A program made the translations under genes and the position numbers. Positions 29,009 through 38,636 of a DNA stretch of 64,000 nt are shown in pieces. Source of the stretch: Cupriavidus oxalaticus (lineage in GTDB: Bacteria > Pseudomonadota > Gammaproteobacteria > Burkholderiales > Burkholderiaceae); contig NZ_CP038635.1 of NCBI RefSeq assembly GCF_004768545.1, positions 744,001 through 808,000 of the forward strand. Reading direction: 5' to 3'. Below the pieces are notes generated by a model. The model was not told where the DNA came from. It made no database searches and saw only the letters and a program-made list of their open reading frames with translations. Position 1 is the first letter of the stretch. Each line of letters opens with the position of its first letter.

Positions 29009-29160
29009 TGGCTTAGGGCGTCTGGAATTAGGGACGTCTGGAACGATAGGCACAGGCCATCCATAGCCTGAAGACATATTCTGGCACGTATTCGCATTGG
29101 GCAAGCCGGCCCCGCTGATCTACCCTCTGGCATCGGTCTTTTGATGCAACAAGGAAGTCA

Positions 29161-30447
29161 ATGCGGGTAGTGATCGTGGGCGCCGGGGTGGTCGGCATGA
29201 CAACGGCGTGGCGCCTGGCCCAGGACGGGCATGAGGTGACGGTGCTGGAACGGCACCAGGGTCCCGGCGAGGAAACCAGCTTTGCCAACGGCGGGCAGCT
29301 CAGCTACAGCTACGTGGCGCCGTTGGCCGGGCCGGGCGTGATGGGCAAGGTGCCGGGCTGGCTGCTGCGGCGCGATTCGCCGATGCGCTTCCGCCCGGTG
29401 GCCGATCCCGCGCAATGGCGCTGGCTGGCGGCCTTCATGGGCGCCTGCAATGCCGGCACCAGCGAGGCCACCACGCGCAAGCTGCTGCGCCTGGGCTTCT
29501 ATTCGCGCGACCAGCTGCAGGCGTTCGTGGCGCAGCACGAGCACGAGGACAGCGGCTTCGGCTTCGATTTTGCGCGGCGCGGCAAGCTGGTAGTGCACCG
29601 CGACGAAGCGGCGTTCGCCTCGGCCTGCCGGCTGCTGGATTACCAGGCCAGGCTGGGCTGCGAGCAGCAGGCGCTGGACCGCGATGCCTGCGTCGCGCTG
29701 GAGCCCGCGCTGGCCGGCATCCGCGAAGAGATCGCCGGCGCCATTTATACGCCGAGCGAGGAGGTGGGCGACTGCCACCGCTTCTGCGTGTCGCTGGCAC
29801 GGTTGCTGCAACACGGCGGCGGCCGCACTGGCGTGTCGCTGCGCTTCGGCACCGTGGTGCACGGACTGCAGCAGCAGGGCGGACGCGTGACCGGGGTGCG
29901 CACCGATGCCGGCGAGGTGCCGGCCGACGCGGTCGTGGTCGCGGGCGGCATCGGCAGCGTGCCGCTGCTGCGTCCGCTGGGTGTGCGGCCGATGCTGTGG
30001 CCGCTCAAGGGCTACAGCATCACCGTACCGCTGGCCAGTGGCGCGCGCGCCCCGCATATCAGCGTGACGGATTTCGCCAACAAGATCGTTTACGCGCGGA
30101 TCGGCAATACACTGCGGGTGGCGGGCATGGCCGACCTGGTGCGCGGCGGCACCCGCATCGACCCGGAGCGGGTCGGCACGCTGGTGGCGCAGACGCGCGC
30201 CTTGTTCGACGGCATCGTGCCGGACCTGCCGCTGGCGCAGCTGCAGCCGTGGGCGGGCCTGCGTCCGGCCACGCCGGACGGGCTGCCGCTGATCGGGCCG
30301 TCGCGCGTGTCGGGCCTGTGGCTGAACCTGGGCCATGGCGCGCTGGGCTTCACGCTGGCGATGGGCAGCGCCGGCCTGCTGGCCGACCGGCTGGCGGGGC
30401 GGCGCCCGGCCCTCGACGCCGCGGATTTCGATGCCGCGCGCGCGTAG
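29161..30447 (+). CDS. dadA: D-amino acid dehydrogenase, small subunit type
   Basis: The 428-residue FAD enzyme oxidises D-amino acids to 2-oxo acids and passes electrons to the respiratory chain at the membrane. The dinucleotide-binding motif VIVGAGVVGMTTAWRLA is at the N-terminus, followed by ETSFANGGQLSYSYVAPLA, a DadA hallmark, and the C-terminal WAGLRPATPDGLPLIG and LGHGALGFTLAMGS. An AAGGA site precedes ATG 29161. No alanine racemase is adjacent. Amino-acid ABC transporter genes follow on the same strand, suggesting a D-amino-acid uptake and use module. Confidence 0.92.
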   Translation: MRVVIVGAGVVGMTTAWRLAQDGHEVTVLERHQGPGEETSFANGGQLSYSYVAPLAGPGVMGKVPGWLLRRDSPMRFRPVADPAQWRWLAAFMGACNAGTSEATTRKLLRLGFYSRDQLQAFVAQHEHEDSGFGFDFARRGKLVVHRDEAAFASACRLLDYQARLGCEQQALDRDACVALEPALAGIREEIAGAIYTPSEEVGDCHRFCVSLARLLQHGGGRTGVSLRFGTVVHGLQQQGGRVTGVRTDAGEVPADAVVVAGGIGSVPLLRPLGVRPMLWPLKGYSITVPLASGARAPHISVTDFANKIVYARIGNTLRVAGMADLVRGGTRIDPERVGTLVAQTRALFDGIVPDLPLAQLQPWAGLRPATPDGLPLIGPSRVSGLWLNLGHGALGFTLAMGSAGLLADRLAGRRPALDAADFDAARA

Positions 30448-30554
30448 CGCAGCGGCATGAAGCAATGGTTCCTGCAGTACCCATGAGTTCGCATTACCGC
30501 ATTACCTCGAGAAAACGAGCCTCAATGACCAAGCCCCACTACAAGGAGCGCGAC

Positions 30555-31463
30555 ATGAAACCATTGCACACCCGCCTTGCCACCCGACGTATGCTCGCGG
30601 CTGCCACGCTGTTGCTGGCCGCCGGCGCGGCCCAGGCTGCCGACGGCGACACGCTGAAGAAGATCAAGGACAGCGGCGTGATCTCGCTGGGCTACCGCGA
30701 ATCGTCGATCCCGTTTTCGTACACCGACGGCAAGGAGGTGATGGGCTACTCGCACGAGATCCTGCTGCAGATCGTCGACAAGGTGAAGAGCGAGCTGAAG
30801 ATGCCGAACCTGCAGGTGCGGCTGACGCCGATCACTTCGCAGAACCGCATCCCGCTGGTGCAGAACGGCACCATCGATATCGAGTGCGGCAGCACCACCA
30901 ATAACCTGGAGCGCCAGAAGCAGGTGGCGTTCTCCAACAGCCTGTTCGTCTACGGCATCAAGATGCTGACCAAGAAAGACTCGGGCGTGAAGGAGTTCAC
31001 CGACCTGAAGGACCGCAACGTGGTCACCACCGCCGGCACCACCGGCGAGCGCCTGCTGGTCAAGATGAACGGCGAGAAGGCGATGAACATGAACCTGATC
31101 AGCACCAAGGACCATGGCCAGTCCTTCCTGATCCTGGAAAGCGGCCGCGCTGCGGCCTTCGTCATGGACGAGCCGCTGCTGTATGGCGAGCGCACCAAGG
31201 CCAAGAGCGCCGGCGACTGGATGGTGGTCGGCGCGCCGCTGCAGATCGAGAACTACGCCTGCATGTTCCGCAAGGACGACCCTTCGTTCAAGAAGCTGGC
31301 CGACGGCGTGATCGCCGACCTGCAGACCAGCGGCCGCGCGGAGAAGCTCTACAACAAGTGGTTCATGTCGCCGATCCCGCCCCGCAACATCAACATGAAC
31401 TACCCGCTGTCGGCCGACATGAAGGCACTGTTCGCGGCGCCCAACGACAAGGCCTACCAGTAA
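30555..31463 (+). CDS. Glutamate/aspartate-type ABC transporter binding protein
   Basis: A 302-residue periplasmic binding protein of family 3, like GltI. The signal peptide (MKPLHTRLATRRMLAAATLL) is cleaved after AQA, and the mature protein begins DTLKKIKDSGVISLGYRESS. GltI-like features are FSYTDGKEVMGYSHEI, GTIDIECGSTTNN and SPIPPRNINMNYPLS at the C-terminus. ATG 30555 follows an AAGGAG site. It lies 107 bases after dadA; no permease or ATPase gene follows directly, so it may use distant partners. The ligand is inferred from resemblance only. Confidence 0.88.
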   Translation: MKPLHTRLATRRMLAAATLLLAAGAAQAADGDTLKKIKDSGVISLGYRESSIPFSYTDGKEVMGYSHEILLQIVDKVKSELKMPNLQVRLTPITSQNRIPLVQNGTIDIECGSTTNNLERQKQVAFSNSLFVYGIKMLTKKDSGVKEFTDLKDRNVVTTAGTTGERLLVKMNGEKAMNMNLISTKDHGQSFLILESGRAAAFVMDEPLLYGERTKAKSAGDWMVVGAPLQIENYACMFRKDDPSFKKLADGVIADLQTSGRAEKLYNKWFMSPIPPRNINMNYPLSADMKALFAAPNDKAYQ

Positions 31464-31669
31464 CGGCGAAGGGCATAGCCGCCGTGGCGGATGCATCGCC
31501 CCGGCGGTTATATAGCCATAATGAATCGTTATTTCGCCATCGATAGCGTTTGCGGTAGTGTAGAGCCCGATATAGGCTCATAGCAGCACAACCGGCCGGC
31601 AGCCTTCCACGAGAGGCCAGCCGGCGTTGCCTGCCCACTTACTGCCTATCCGCATCCACTGGAGAACAT

Positions 31670-32491
31670 ATGCGATCGATTCGTACTGGCTGGTTCAAGT
31701 CGCTGCTGGCGGCCTCGCTGATGGCGGGGGCCGGCCTGGCGGCCACCGCGGCCCATGCCGCCGACCTGCTCGACACCGTCAAGCAGGCCGGCGTGCTCAA
31801 GATCGGGCTGGAGGGCACGTACCCGCCGTTCGGCTTCCGCGGCGCCAAGAACGAGCTGGAAGGGTTTGACGTCGATGTCGCGCGCGCGGTCGCAGGCAAG
31901 CTGGGGGTCAAGCCCGAGTTCGTCACCACCGAATGGAGCGGCATCATTGCCGGACTGCAGGCAGGCAAGTTCGACGTGATCGTCAACCAGGTCAACGTCA
32001 CGCCGCAGCGCCAGCAGGTGCTGGACTTTTCCACGCCCTACGTCTACTCGGATGCGCAGCTGATCCAGCGCAAGGACGACAAGCGCCAGTTCAAGTCGCT
32101 GGAAGACCTGAAGGGCCACAAGCTCGGCGTCAGCCTGGGCAGCAACTACAACGAGCTGGCCAAGTCGGTGGCCGGCATCGACGTCAAGACCTATCCCGGC
32201 GCGCCCGAGTACCTGCGCGACCTGGCGGCACAGCGCGTCGACGCCGCGCTGAATGACCGGCTCATGGTCGCCTACCTGGTCAAGACCGCCAACCTGCCGC
32301 TGCGGGCGGGCGCGATCGTGGCGGGCGCGACCACGCAGGTGGCCATCCCGTTCCGCAAGGACAATCCCAAGTTCGCGCAGGCCATCAACCACGCGCTGGA
32401 AGACCTGAGCAAGGACGGCACGCTTGGCAAGCTGTCGGTGAAGTGGTTTGGCACCGACGTGACCAAGCCCGCCGGCAAGCCGGTCAAGTAA
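31670..32491 (+). CDS. Polar amino-acid (cystine-like) ABC transporter binding protein
   Basis: The 273-residue periplasmic binding protein has a signal peptide cleaved after AHA (about residue 28) and the family 3 start DLLDTVKQAGVLKIGLEGTY. Motifs such as PFGFRGAKNELEGFDVDVA, WSGIIAGLQAGKFDVIVNQ and TPQRQQVLDFSTPY place it with FliY/TcyA-type cystine or polar amino-acid binders. A GGAG site stands 5 bases before ATG 31670. It precedes its probable permease, from which it is separated by a 13-bp tandem array whose first unit includes the stop codon. Confidence 0.9.
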   Translation: MRSIRTGWFKSLLAASLMAGAGLAATAAHAADLLDTVKQAGVLKIGLEGTYPPFGFRGAKNELEGFDVDVARAVAGKLGVKPEFVTTEWSGIIAGLQAGKFDVIVNQVNVTPQRQQVLDFSTPYVYSDAQLIQRKDDKRQFKSLEDLKGHKLGVSLGSNYNELAKSVAGIDVKTYPGAPEYLRDLAAQRVDAALNDRLMVAYLVKTANLPLRAGAIVAGATTQVAIPFRKDNPKFAQAINHALEDLSKDGTLGKLSVKWFGTDVTKPAGKPVK

Positions 32492-32543
32492 GCCGGTCAA
32501 CTAAGCGCATCAAGTAAGCGCATCAAGTAAGCGGATCAACTAA
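32479..32543 (+). repeat. 13-bp tandem repeat, five units, each ending in TAA
   Basis: Units start at 32479, 32492, 32505, 32518 and 32531: GCCGGTCAAGTAA, GCCGGTCAACTAA, GCGCATCAAGTAA (twice) and GCGGATCAACTAA. The first unit is the 3' end of the binding-protein gene. Because 13 is not a multiple of three, successive TAA triplets fall in different frames. Confidence 0.9.
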
Positions 32544-32640
32544 GCCGGCCCGCGAGGCGGGCGGTATCATGTCGCGGCGCGGCGGCCTGCAGGGCTGCCG
32601 CGCCGCTTTGTTTTATTACCTTCAGTCCGCCGCCACGCCC

Positions 32641-33300
32641 ATGTCCGCTCTCCAGCTCGTCATCGATTCCCTGCCCGTGCTGCTGCAGGGCACGCTGCTG
32701 ACCATCAAGTTCGCGTTGTGGTCGATGGTGTTCGGACTGGTGCTTGGCACCGTGGTCGCGCTGATGGGCATCAGCCACAGCCGCGCGCTCAAGGCGGTGG
32801 CGCGCGCCTACGTCAGCATCATGCGCGGCACGCCGCTGCTGGTGCAGATCTTCGTCGTGTACTACGGGCTGCCGGGCGTCGGCATCGCGCTGGAGCCCAC
32901 GCCGGCCGGCGTGCTGACGCTGAGCCTGAACGTGGGGGCGTACCTGTCGGAAAGCATGCGCGGCGCCATCCTCGGCGTGGCGCGGGGCCAATGGCTGGCG
33001 GCGTACAGCCTGGGGCTGACGCCGGCGCAGGCGCTGCGCTACGTGGTGGGTCCGCAGGCGCTGCGGCTGGCGGTGCCGAGCCTGTCGAACAGCCTGATCA
33101 GCCTGATCAAGGATACGTCGCTGGTGTCGGTGATCACGGTGACCGAACTGCTGCGCACCGCGCAGGAGGTCATCGCGGCGACATACCAGCCGTTGCCGCT
33201 GTACCTGGCGGTGGCGGCGATCTACTGGGTGTTGAGCACCGGGCTGTCCGGGCTGCAGCATATGCTGGAGCGCAAGCTGTCGCTGCCGGGCAGGCACTGA
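32641..33300 (+). CDS. Polar amino-acid (cystine-like) ABC transporter permease
   Basis: The 219-residue inner-membrane permease of the HisM/TcyB type has five helices and the conserved RGTPLLVQIFVVYYGLP near residue 62 and the ATPase-contact EAA-like segment (AAYSLGLTPAQALRYVVGPQ). ATG 32641 (MSALQLVIDSLPVLLQGTLL) suits the family start. It should act with the binding protein immediately upstream; no ATPase gene follows, since a terminator and the cyanophycin genes come next, so the ATPase must be encoded elsewhere. Confidence 0.9.
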   Translation: MSALQLVIDSLPVLLQGTLLTIKFALWSMVFGLVLGTVVALMGISHSRALKAVARAYVSIMRGTPLLVQIFVVYYGLPGVGIALEPTPAGVLTLSLNVGAYLSESMRGAILGVARGQWLAAYSLGLTPAQALRYVVGPQALRLAVPSLSNSLISLIKDTSLVSVITVTELLRTAQEVIAATYQPLPLYLAVAAIYWVLSTGLSGLQHMLERKLSLPGRH

Positions 33301-33321
33301 GCCGCGCCGCTGCCAAAGCAA

Positions 33322-33354
33322 AAGAGCCAGCTCCGGAGAGCTGGCTCTTCTTTT
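33322..33354. terminator. Bidirectional terminator
   Basis: A perfect 12-bp stem (AAGAGCCAGCTC/GAGCTGGCTCTT) with a CGGA loop, followed on the plus strand by CTTTT and on the minus strand by TTTGC. It separates the convergent permease and cphA genes. Confidence 0.85.
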
Positions 33355-33385
33355 CGGCAATGCGGGCCGTTGCCGGCCCGCGCGC

Positions 33386-35956
33386 TCAGCCCTGCGCGAT
33401 GCGCCCGGCAATATGCCCCAGCGCCTCTTCCACCTGGTCCACCAGGACCAGGCACAGGTCGCCCGGCTTCAGGTGCGACAACGCGGTATCGATGGCCAGG
33501 AATTCGCCGCGGATTTCCTCGACCTGGCTGGTGCGCTGCGCGCCCTGCAGGCCTTCGCGCAGCAGCGCCAGCACCTCGCCGTCGGCACGGCCGCGCTGGC
33601 ACTGGTCCTGGTACAGCACCACTTCGTCGAACACGCCGCCCAGGATCTGCGTCTGACGGCGGATGTCCTCGTCGCGGCGGTCGCCGGCACCGCTGATCAC
33701 GACCACGCGGCGGCCGGCCGGCATGGTCTCGACCGCGTTGCACAATGCCTGGATCGCGTCCGGGTTGTGCCCGTAGTCGGCGATCAGAGTGGCGCCCTTG
33801 TAGTCGAACACGTTGAAGCGGCCGGGAGCCGTCGCGGCGTCATTGACGAAGGTGGCCAGGCCGCGGCGGATGATGGCCCAGTCGATGCCCAGCGCCCACG
33901 CCGAGGCGATCGACGACATCGCGTTCTCGACCTGGAAGCCGATGGTGCCGTTGCGAGTCAGCGGGATCTCCGCCAGCGCGATGCGCACCTGGGTATCGCC
34001 CTCCGACGCCACGATCTCGGCGCCGTCGACAAAGACCACGCGCTTGCCTTGCGCGCGGTGCGTGGCCATCGCCGGCTGGTTCGGATCGTGCGCGAAGAAG
34101 GTCACGCTGCCGGGGCAGGCGTCGGCCATGCGCACCACCATCGGGTCGCCGGCGTTGAGCACGGCCATGCCGTGCGGCGCGACGTTCTGCACGATCACGC
34201 TTTTGAGCACCGCCAGGTCTTCCACCGAATTGATGTACGACAGGCCCAGGTGGTCGCCTTCGCCGACGTTGGTCACCACGGCCACGTCGCAACGGTCGAA
34301 GGCCAGGCCTTCGCGCAGCAGGCCGCCACGCGCGGTTTCAAAAACGGCCGCGTCGACATCGGGGTGCAGCAGCACGTTGCGCGCGCTGCGCGGGCCGCTG
34401 CAGTCGCCGGTGTCGATGCGCTCGCCCTGGATATAGACGCCGTCGGTGCCGGTCATGCCCATGCGCAGGCCGCTGGTGGCCATGATATGGGTGATCAGGC
34501 GCACCGTCGTGGTCTTGCCGTTGGTGCCGGAGACGGCCACCACCGGGATGCGGCCATCGTCGCCATCGGAGAACATGGTCGAGATGATCGCCTCGCCCAC
34601 CGCGCGGCCCTTGCCGTACGACGGCTGCAGGTGCATGCGCAGGCCCGGCGCGGCGTTGACCTCGACGATGCCGCCGGCCTGTTCCTCGAACGGCTTGAGC
34701 ATGGTCTCGCACACGGCGTCGACGCCGGCGATGTCCAGGCCCACCATCTGCGCCGCGGCCACGGCGCGCGCGGCGATGTCCGGGTGGACGTCGTCGGTCA
34801 CGTCGGTGGCGCTGCCGCCGGTGGACAGGTTGGCGTTGTTGCGCAGCACCACGCGCGTGCCCTTGGCCGGCACGGAGTCGGCGGTCAGGTTCTGCTTGGC
34901 CAGCACGGCCAGCGCGATATCGTCGAAGCGGATCTTGGTCAGCGAGGTGGCATGGCCTTCGCCGCGGCGCGGATCGCGGTTCACTTCCTCGACCAGCTGG
35001 CGCACGGTGTGCACGCCGTCGCCGGTCACTTGCGGCGGGTCGCGGCGTGCGGCCGCCACCAGCTGCTTGCCCACCACCAGCAGGCGGAAGTCATGGCCGG
35101 GGATGTAGCGCTCGACGATCACGTCGGAACTGATGTCCGAGGCGACCTCGTAGGCCGTCATCACTTCCTCGCGGGTGCGGATCCGCACCGCCACGCCCTT
35201 GCCCTGGTTGCCGTCACGCGGCTTGACCACCACCGGGGCGTCGATTTCCTGCGCGGCGGCCCAGGCTTGCTCGGCGCTGCGCACCGAGCGGCCCAGCGGC
35301 ACCGGCACGCCGGCGGCGTGCAGCAGGCTCTTGGTCAGTTCCTTGTCCTGCGCGATCGATTCGGCCACGGCGCTGGTGCGGTCGGTCTCGGCGGCCTGGA
35401 TGCGGCGCTGCTTGCTGCCCCAGCCGAACTGCACCATCGAGCCCTGCGTCAGGCGCCGGTAGGGGATGCCACGCGCCACGCCGGCGTAGACGATCGAGCC
35501 GGTGCTGGGCCCCAGGCGCACGTCTTCGTCCAGGTCGCGCAGGCGATGCAGCGCGTCGGCCAGGTCGAAGGCGGAGTCGTCGCGCGCGGCCAGGCACAGG
35601 GCCTCGGCCAGCCCGAACGCGAGCCGGCCGACTTCTTCCTCGCTGTACTGCACGATCACCTGGTAGGTGCCGGGCTCCACCGTCTGCGCGGTGCGGCTGA
35701 ACGTGACCGGGCAGCCGGCGGCCGCCTGCAGGCGCAACGCGGCGACTTCCAGCACGTGCGCGAGCGAGAGCTCGCCCGATTCCTCGTCCGGGCGCAGCGG
35801 CCCGATCTCGGGAAAGCGCGCGCGCAGCCGGTCTTCGAAGCCGGGCAGGTCCGACAGCATGTCGGCGGTGTCCTGGCAGGCCACGATGGCTTCAATGGCG
35901 GTGTGGCGGCACCACAGGTTCGGGCCCCGCAGGGCCCGGATACGGGAGACTTCCAT
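33386..35956 (-). CDS. cphA: Cyanophycin synthetase, downstream copy (canonical Mur-ligase site)
   Basis: An 856-residue CphA-type synthetase, which polymerises Asp and Arg into cyanophycin, a carbon/nitrogen reserve. Order: N domain (1-160), ATP-grasp domain (about 161-470; KPRDGNQGKGVAV), Mur-ligase-like domain from residue 475 with GTNGKTTT (Lys481). It keeps the canonical M-domain motifs GDCSGP, FETARGGLLREGL and DYGHNPDAI. It starts 43 bases after the stop of the upstream copy and is probably co-transcribed. A related pair in Cupriavidus is called cphA/cphA'; which name fits this copy was not decided. Confidence 0.93.
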   Translation of the reverse strand: MEVSRIRALRGPNLWCRHTAIEAIVACQDTADMLSDLPGFEDRLRARFPEIGPLRPDEESGELSLAHVLEVAALRLQAAAGCPVTFSRTAQTVEPGTYQVIVQYSEEEVGRLAFGLAEALCLAARDDSAFDLADALHRLRDLDEDVRLGPSTGSIVYAGVARGIPYRRLTQGSMVQFGWGSKQRRIQAAETDRTSAVAESIAQDKELTKSLLHAAGVPVPLGRSVRSAEQAWAAAQEIDAPVVVKPRDGNQGKGVAVRIRTREEVMTAYEVASDISSDVIVERYIPGHDFRLLVVGKQLVAAARRDPPQVTGDGVHTVRQLVEEVNRDPRRGEGHATSLTKIRFDDIALAVLAKQNLTADSVPAKGTRVVLRNNANLSTGGSATDVTDDVHPDIAARAVAAAQMVGLDIAGVDAVCETMLKPFEEQAGGIVEVNAAPGLRMHLQPSYGKGRAVGEAIISTMFSDGDDGRIPVVAVSGTNGKTTTVRLITHIMATSGLRMGMTGTDGVYIQGERIDTGDCSGPRSARNVLLHPDVDAAVFETARGGLLREGLAFDRCDVAVVTNVGEGDHLGLSYINSVEDLAVLKSVIVQNVAPHGMAVLNAGDPMVVRMADACPGSVTFFAHDPNQPAMATHRAQGKRVVFVDGAEIVASEGDTQVRIALAEIPLTRNGTIGFQVENAMSSIASAWALGIDWAIIRRGLATFVNDAATAPGRFNVFDYKGATLIADYGHNPDAIQALCNAVETMPAGRRVVVISGAGDRRDEDIRRQTQILGGVFDEVVLYQDQCQRGRADGEVLALLREGLQGAQRTSQVEEIRGEFLAIDTALSHLKPGDLCLVLVDQVEEALGHIAGRIAQG

Positions 35957-35999
35957 GGAACGGTTCCGTGTCTTCTATGCGCTGTGTTCGGGCGCCGCG

Positions 36000-38636
36000 T
36001 CAGGCGCGGCGCGCAGGCTGGCCCATCCAGTGGTGCACCAGGTCGACGGTGGCCGCGGTGGCGGCCTCGTCGCACTGCAGCACCAGCAGGTCGCCCGGCA
36101 CCAGCTGGCCGAGCGCGGTCTCGATGGCATTGGCACGTGCGCCTTCGTCGATGATCTTGGTCACGCGGCGGCCTTCGTACAGCCCTTGCTTGAGCAGCGC
36201 GCGCGCCTCGGCATCGGGCAGGTCGCGCTTGACGCTGCGGTCTTCGCACAGGAAGACGCGGTCGAAATGCTGGCCCAGCACCTTGCCCTGGCGCACCAGG
36301 TCTTCATCGCGGCGCTTCACGCCGGCGCCGTAGACGACCATGCGGCGTTCGGACGGGAAGCGGTCCAGCGCGGCCGCCAGCGCTTCCAGCGCGGGCGCGT
36401 TGTGGGCGTCGTCGACGACCACGGTGGCGCCGTTGCGCTCGAACAGCGTGAAACGGCCAGGCACGTCGACCTGGCCGACGTCGAACGTCACCACGCCGGC
36501 GCGGATCAGGTCGTTGGAGATGCCCAGCGCCCAGCCCGCGGCGACGGCCGCCAGCACGTTCTCGACCTGGAACGCCACGCGGCCGGCGTAGGTCAGCGGC
36601 ACCGCGGCCACGTCGACCAGCGGCGTTTCCTTGCTGCCGACGGCCAGCACGATCTTGCCTTCGCGCACATACACCGCGCGCTTGCCTGCGGCGCGATGCG
36701 ACATGATCGCGGGCAGCTCGGGCGTCAGGCCGAAGAAGATCACGTCGCCGTCGCACAGCTCGGCCATCTCGACCAGCCGCTCGTCGCGCGCATTCAGCAC
36801 CGCGGCGCCATCCTTGAGCACCACGTCGACCTGCGTGCGCAGCACGTTGTACATGCGGTCCTCGTCCTCGACGTAGTAGTCGCCGAGGTGGTCGGGCTGG
36901 TCGAAGTTGGTGACCACGCCGACCTGGCAGCGGTCATAGACCAGGCCTTCGGACAGGATGCTGCCGCTGTCGTTCTCGAACACGGCGGCCTCGACCGCGC
37001 GGTTCATCAGGATGCGGTGGCCGGCGTCCCAGTTGGCGCGGTCGCCGCCCTGCACCAGGCGGCGGTCCAGGAACAGGCCGTCGCTGCTGGCCAGGCCGGT
37101 TTGCTTGCCCGACAGCTGCAGCAGGCGCGCGACCAGGCGCGCCACCACGGTCTTGCCGTTGGTGCCGGTCACGCCGACCACCGGGATGCGCCCGCAGTCG
37201 TCCTGCTCGGACTCGGGGAACAGGTGGTTGACGATGGCGCGGCCAACCGGACGCGGCGTGCCTTCGGCCGGCTTGATGTGCATCAGCAGGCCCGGACCGG
37301 CGTTGACCTCGACGATGGCGCCGCGCTGTTCGGCCAGCGGGCGCGAGATGTCCTCGGCCACCAGGTCCACGCCGGCGATGTCCAGTCCGACCACACGCGC
37401 GGCCAGCGATGCATGCGCGGCCACGCTCGGGTGGACGCGGTCGGTCACGTCGAAGGCGACGTTGCCGTTGCGCTGGATCAGCACGGTGCGGCCTTCCGCC
37501 GGCACCGAGCTGCCATCCATGCCCTGGCGCTTGAGCTCCAGCCGCGCGGCGGCATCCAGGCGCACGCGGTTCAGCGGGTGATCTTCGGTGCTGCCGCGCC
37601 GCGGATCGGAATTGATCTGCAGCTCGATCAGCTCGTCGATGGTGGACTTGCCGTCGCCGACCACGCAGGCGGTCTCGCCCATCGCGGCGGCAACCATGCG
37701 GCCGCCCACCACCAGCAGGCGGTGTTCGTTGCCGGGGATGAAGCGCTCGACGATGACGCCGCTGCCTTCGCCCAGCGCCACGGCGTAGGCAGTCTCGACT
37801 TCCTCGCGGGTGACCAGGTTGGTAAAGACGCCGCGGCCATGGTTGCCGTCGTAGGGCTTCACCACCACCGGCACGCCGATGTCTTCGGCGGCGTCCCAGG
37901 CGTCCTGGGGCGAGTCGACCATGCGGCCTTCCGGCACCGGCACGCCGCACGACTCCAGCAGGCTCTTGGTCAGGTCCTTGTCGCGCGAGATGCTTTCGCC
38001 GATGGCGCTGGTGCGGTCGGTCTCGGCCGTCCAGATGCGGCGCTGGCGCGCGCCATAGCCCAGCTGGACCAGGTTGCCGTCCGACAGGCGGATGGCGGGG
38101 ATGTCCCGGTCGTCGGCGGCATCGACGATGCATGCGGTGCTGGGGCCGAGGCAGTGCTCGTCGACCAGGCGGCGCAGGTTGTCCACGGCGGCGGGGACGT
38201 CGAAGGGACGGTCCTCGATCGCGGCCATGACCAGGTCGCGCGCGCTGAACAGGGCGGCGCGGGTGACTTCTTCGTGCCAGGCACGGACGATCACTTTATA
38301 CACGCCGCGCACCGGAGTCTCGCGCGCCTTGCCGAAGCCGCCGGGCATGCCCGCCAGGTTCTGCAGCTCAAGCGTCACGTGTTCCAGGATATGGCCGGGC
38401 CAGGTGCCTTCCTTCAGGCGCTGCAGGAAGCCGCCGCGCTCGCCGATGCTGCAGCGATGCTCGATCAGCGAGGGCAGCCATGCCGACAGGCGCTCGTAGA
38501 ACCCCGGAATCGTGTTGGAGGGAAAGTCCTCCAGTTCCCCGATATCGACCCATGCCTCCAGCACGGGCCGATATGTCCACATATTCGGGCCGCGCAGCGA
38601 CATGACATCGAAAATCTCAATGTCCTTCTTTTTCAT
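36000..38636 (-). CDS. cphA: Cyanophycin synthetase-like protein, upstream copy (substituted Mur-ligase site)
   Basis: An 878-residue CphA-family protein, first gene of the minus-strand pair. N domain, ATP-grasp domain (KPYDGNHGRGVFTNL) and Mur-ligase domain with GTNGKT (Lys495) are all present. Several M-domain motifs differ from the neighbour and from typical CphA: ENDSGSILSEGL instead of ETARGGILR-like, GDRANW instead of GD(N/C)(T/S)GP, and DDAHNA instead of DYGHNP. So the second amino-acid addition may be altered or lost. It is divergent from the exporter gene, 254 bases apart, sharing an AT-rich promoter region. Confidence 0.9.
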   Translation of the reverse strand: MKKKDIEIFDVMSLRGPNMWTYRPVLEAWVDIGELEDFPSNTIPGFYERLSAWLPSLIEHRCSIGERGGFLQRLKEGTWPGHILEHVTLELQNLAGMPGGFGKARETPVRGVYKVIVRAWHEEVTRAALFSARDLVMAAIEDRPFDVPAAVDNLRRLVDEHCLGPSTACIVDAADDRDIPAIRLSDGNLVQLGYGARQRRIWTAETDRTSAIGESISRDKDLTKSLLESCGVPVPEGRMVDSPQDAWDAAEDIGVPVVVKPYDGNHGRGVFTNLVTREEVETAYAVALGEGSGVIVERFIPGNEHRLLVVGGRMVAAAMGETACVVGDGKSTIDELIELQINSDPRRGSTEDHPLNRVRLDAAARLELKRQGMDGSSVPAEGRTVLIQRNGNVAFDVTDRVHPSVAAHASLAARVVGLDIAGVDLVAEDISRPLAEQRGAIVEVNAGPGLLMHIKPAEGTPRPVGRAIVNHLFPESEQDDCGRIPVVGVTGTNGKTVVARLVARLLQLSGKQTGLASSDGLFLDRRLVQGGDRANWDAGHRILMNRAVEAAVFENDSGSILSEGLVYDRCQVGVVTNFDQPDHLGDYYVEDEDRMYNVLRTQVDVVLKDGAAVLNARDERLVEMAELCDGDVIFFGLTPELPAIMSHRAAGKRAVYVREGKIVLAVGSKETPLVDVAAVPLTYAGRVAFQVENVLAAVAAGWALGISNDLIRAGVVTFDVGQVDVPGRFTLFERNGATVVVDDAHNAPALEALAAALDRFPSERRMVVYGAGVKRRDEDLVRQGKVLGQHFDRVFLCEDRSVKRDLPDAEARALLKQGLYEGRRVTKIIDEGARANAIETALGQLVPGDLLVLQCDEAATAATVDLVHHWMGQPARRA

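Noticed and set aside
33413..36154. Long plus-strand frames (over 900 codons) opposite the cphA genes
   Set aside because: They are GC-rich antisense shadows: His/Arg/Ala-rich, with no domain pattern, and the minus-strand frames encode clear CphA proteins.
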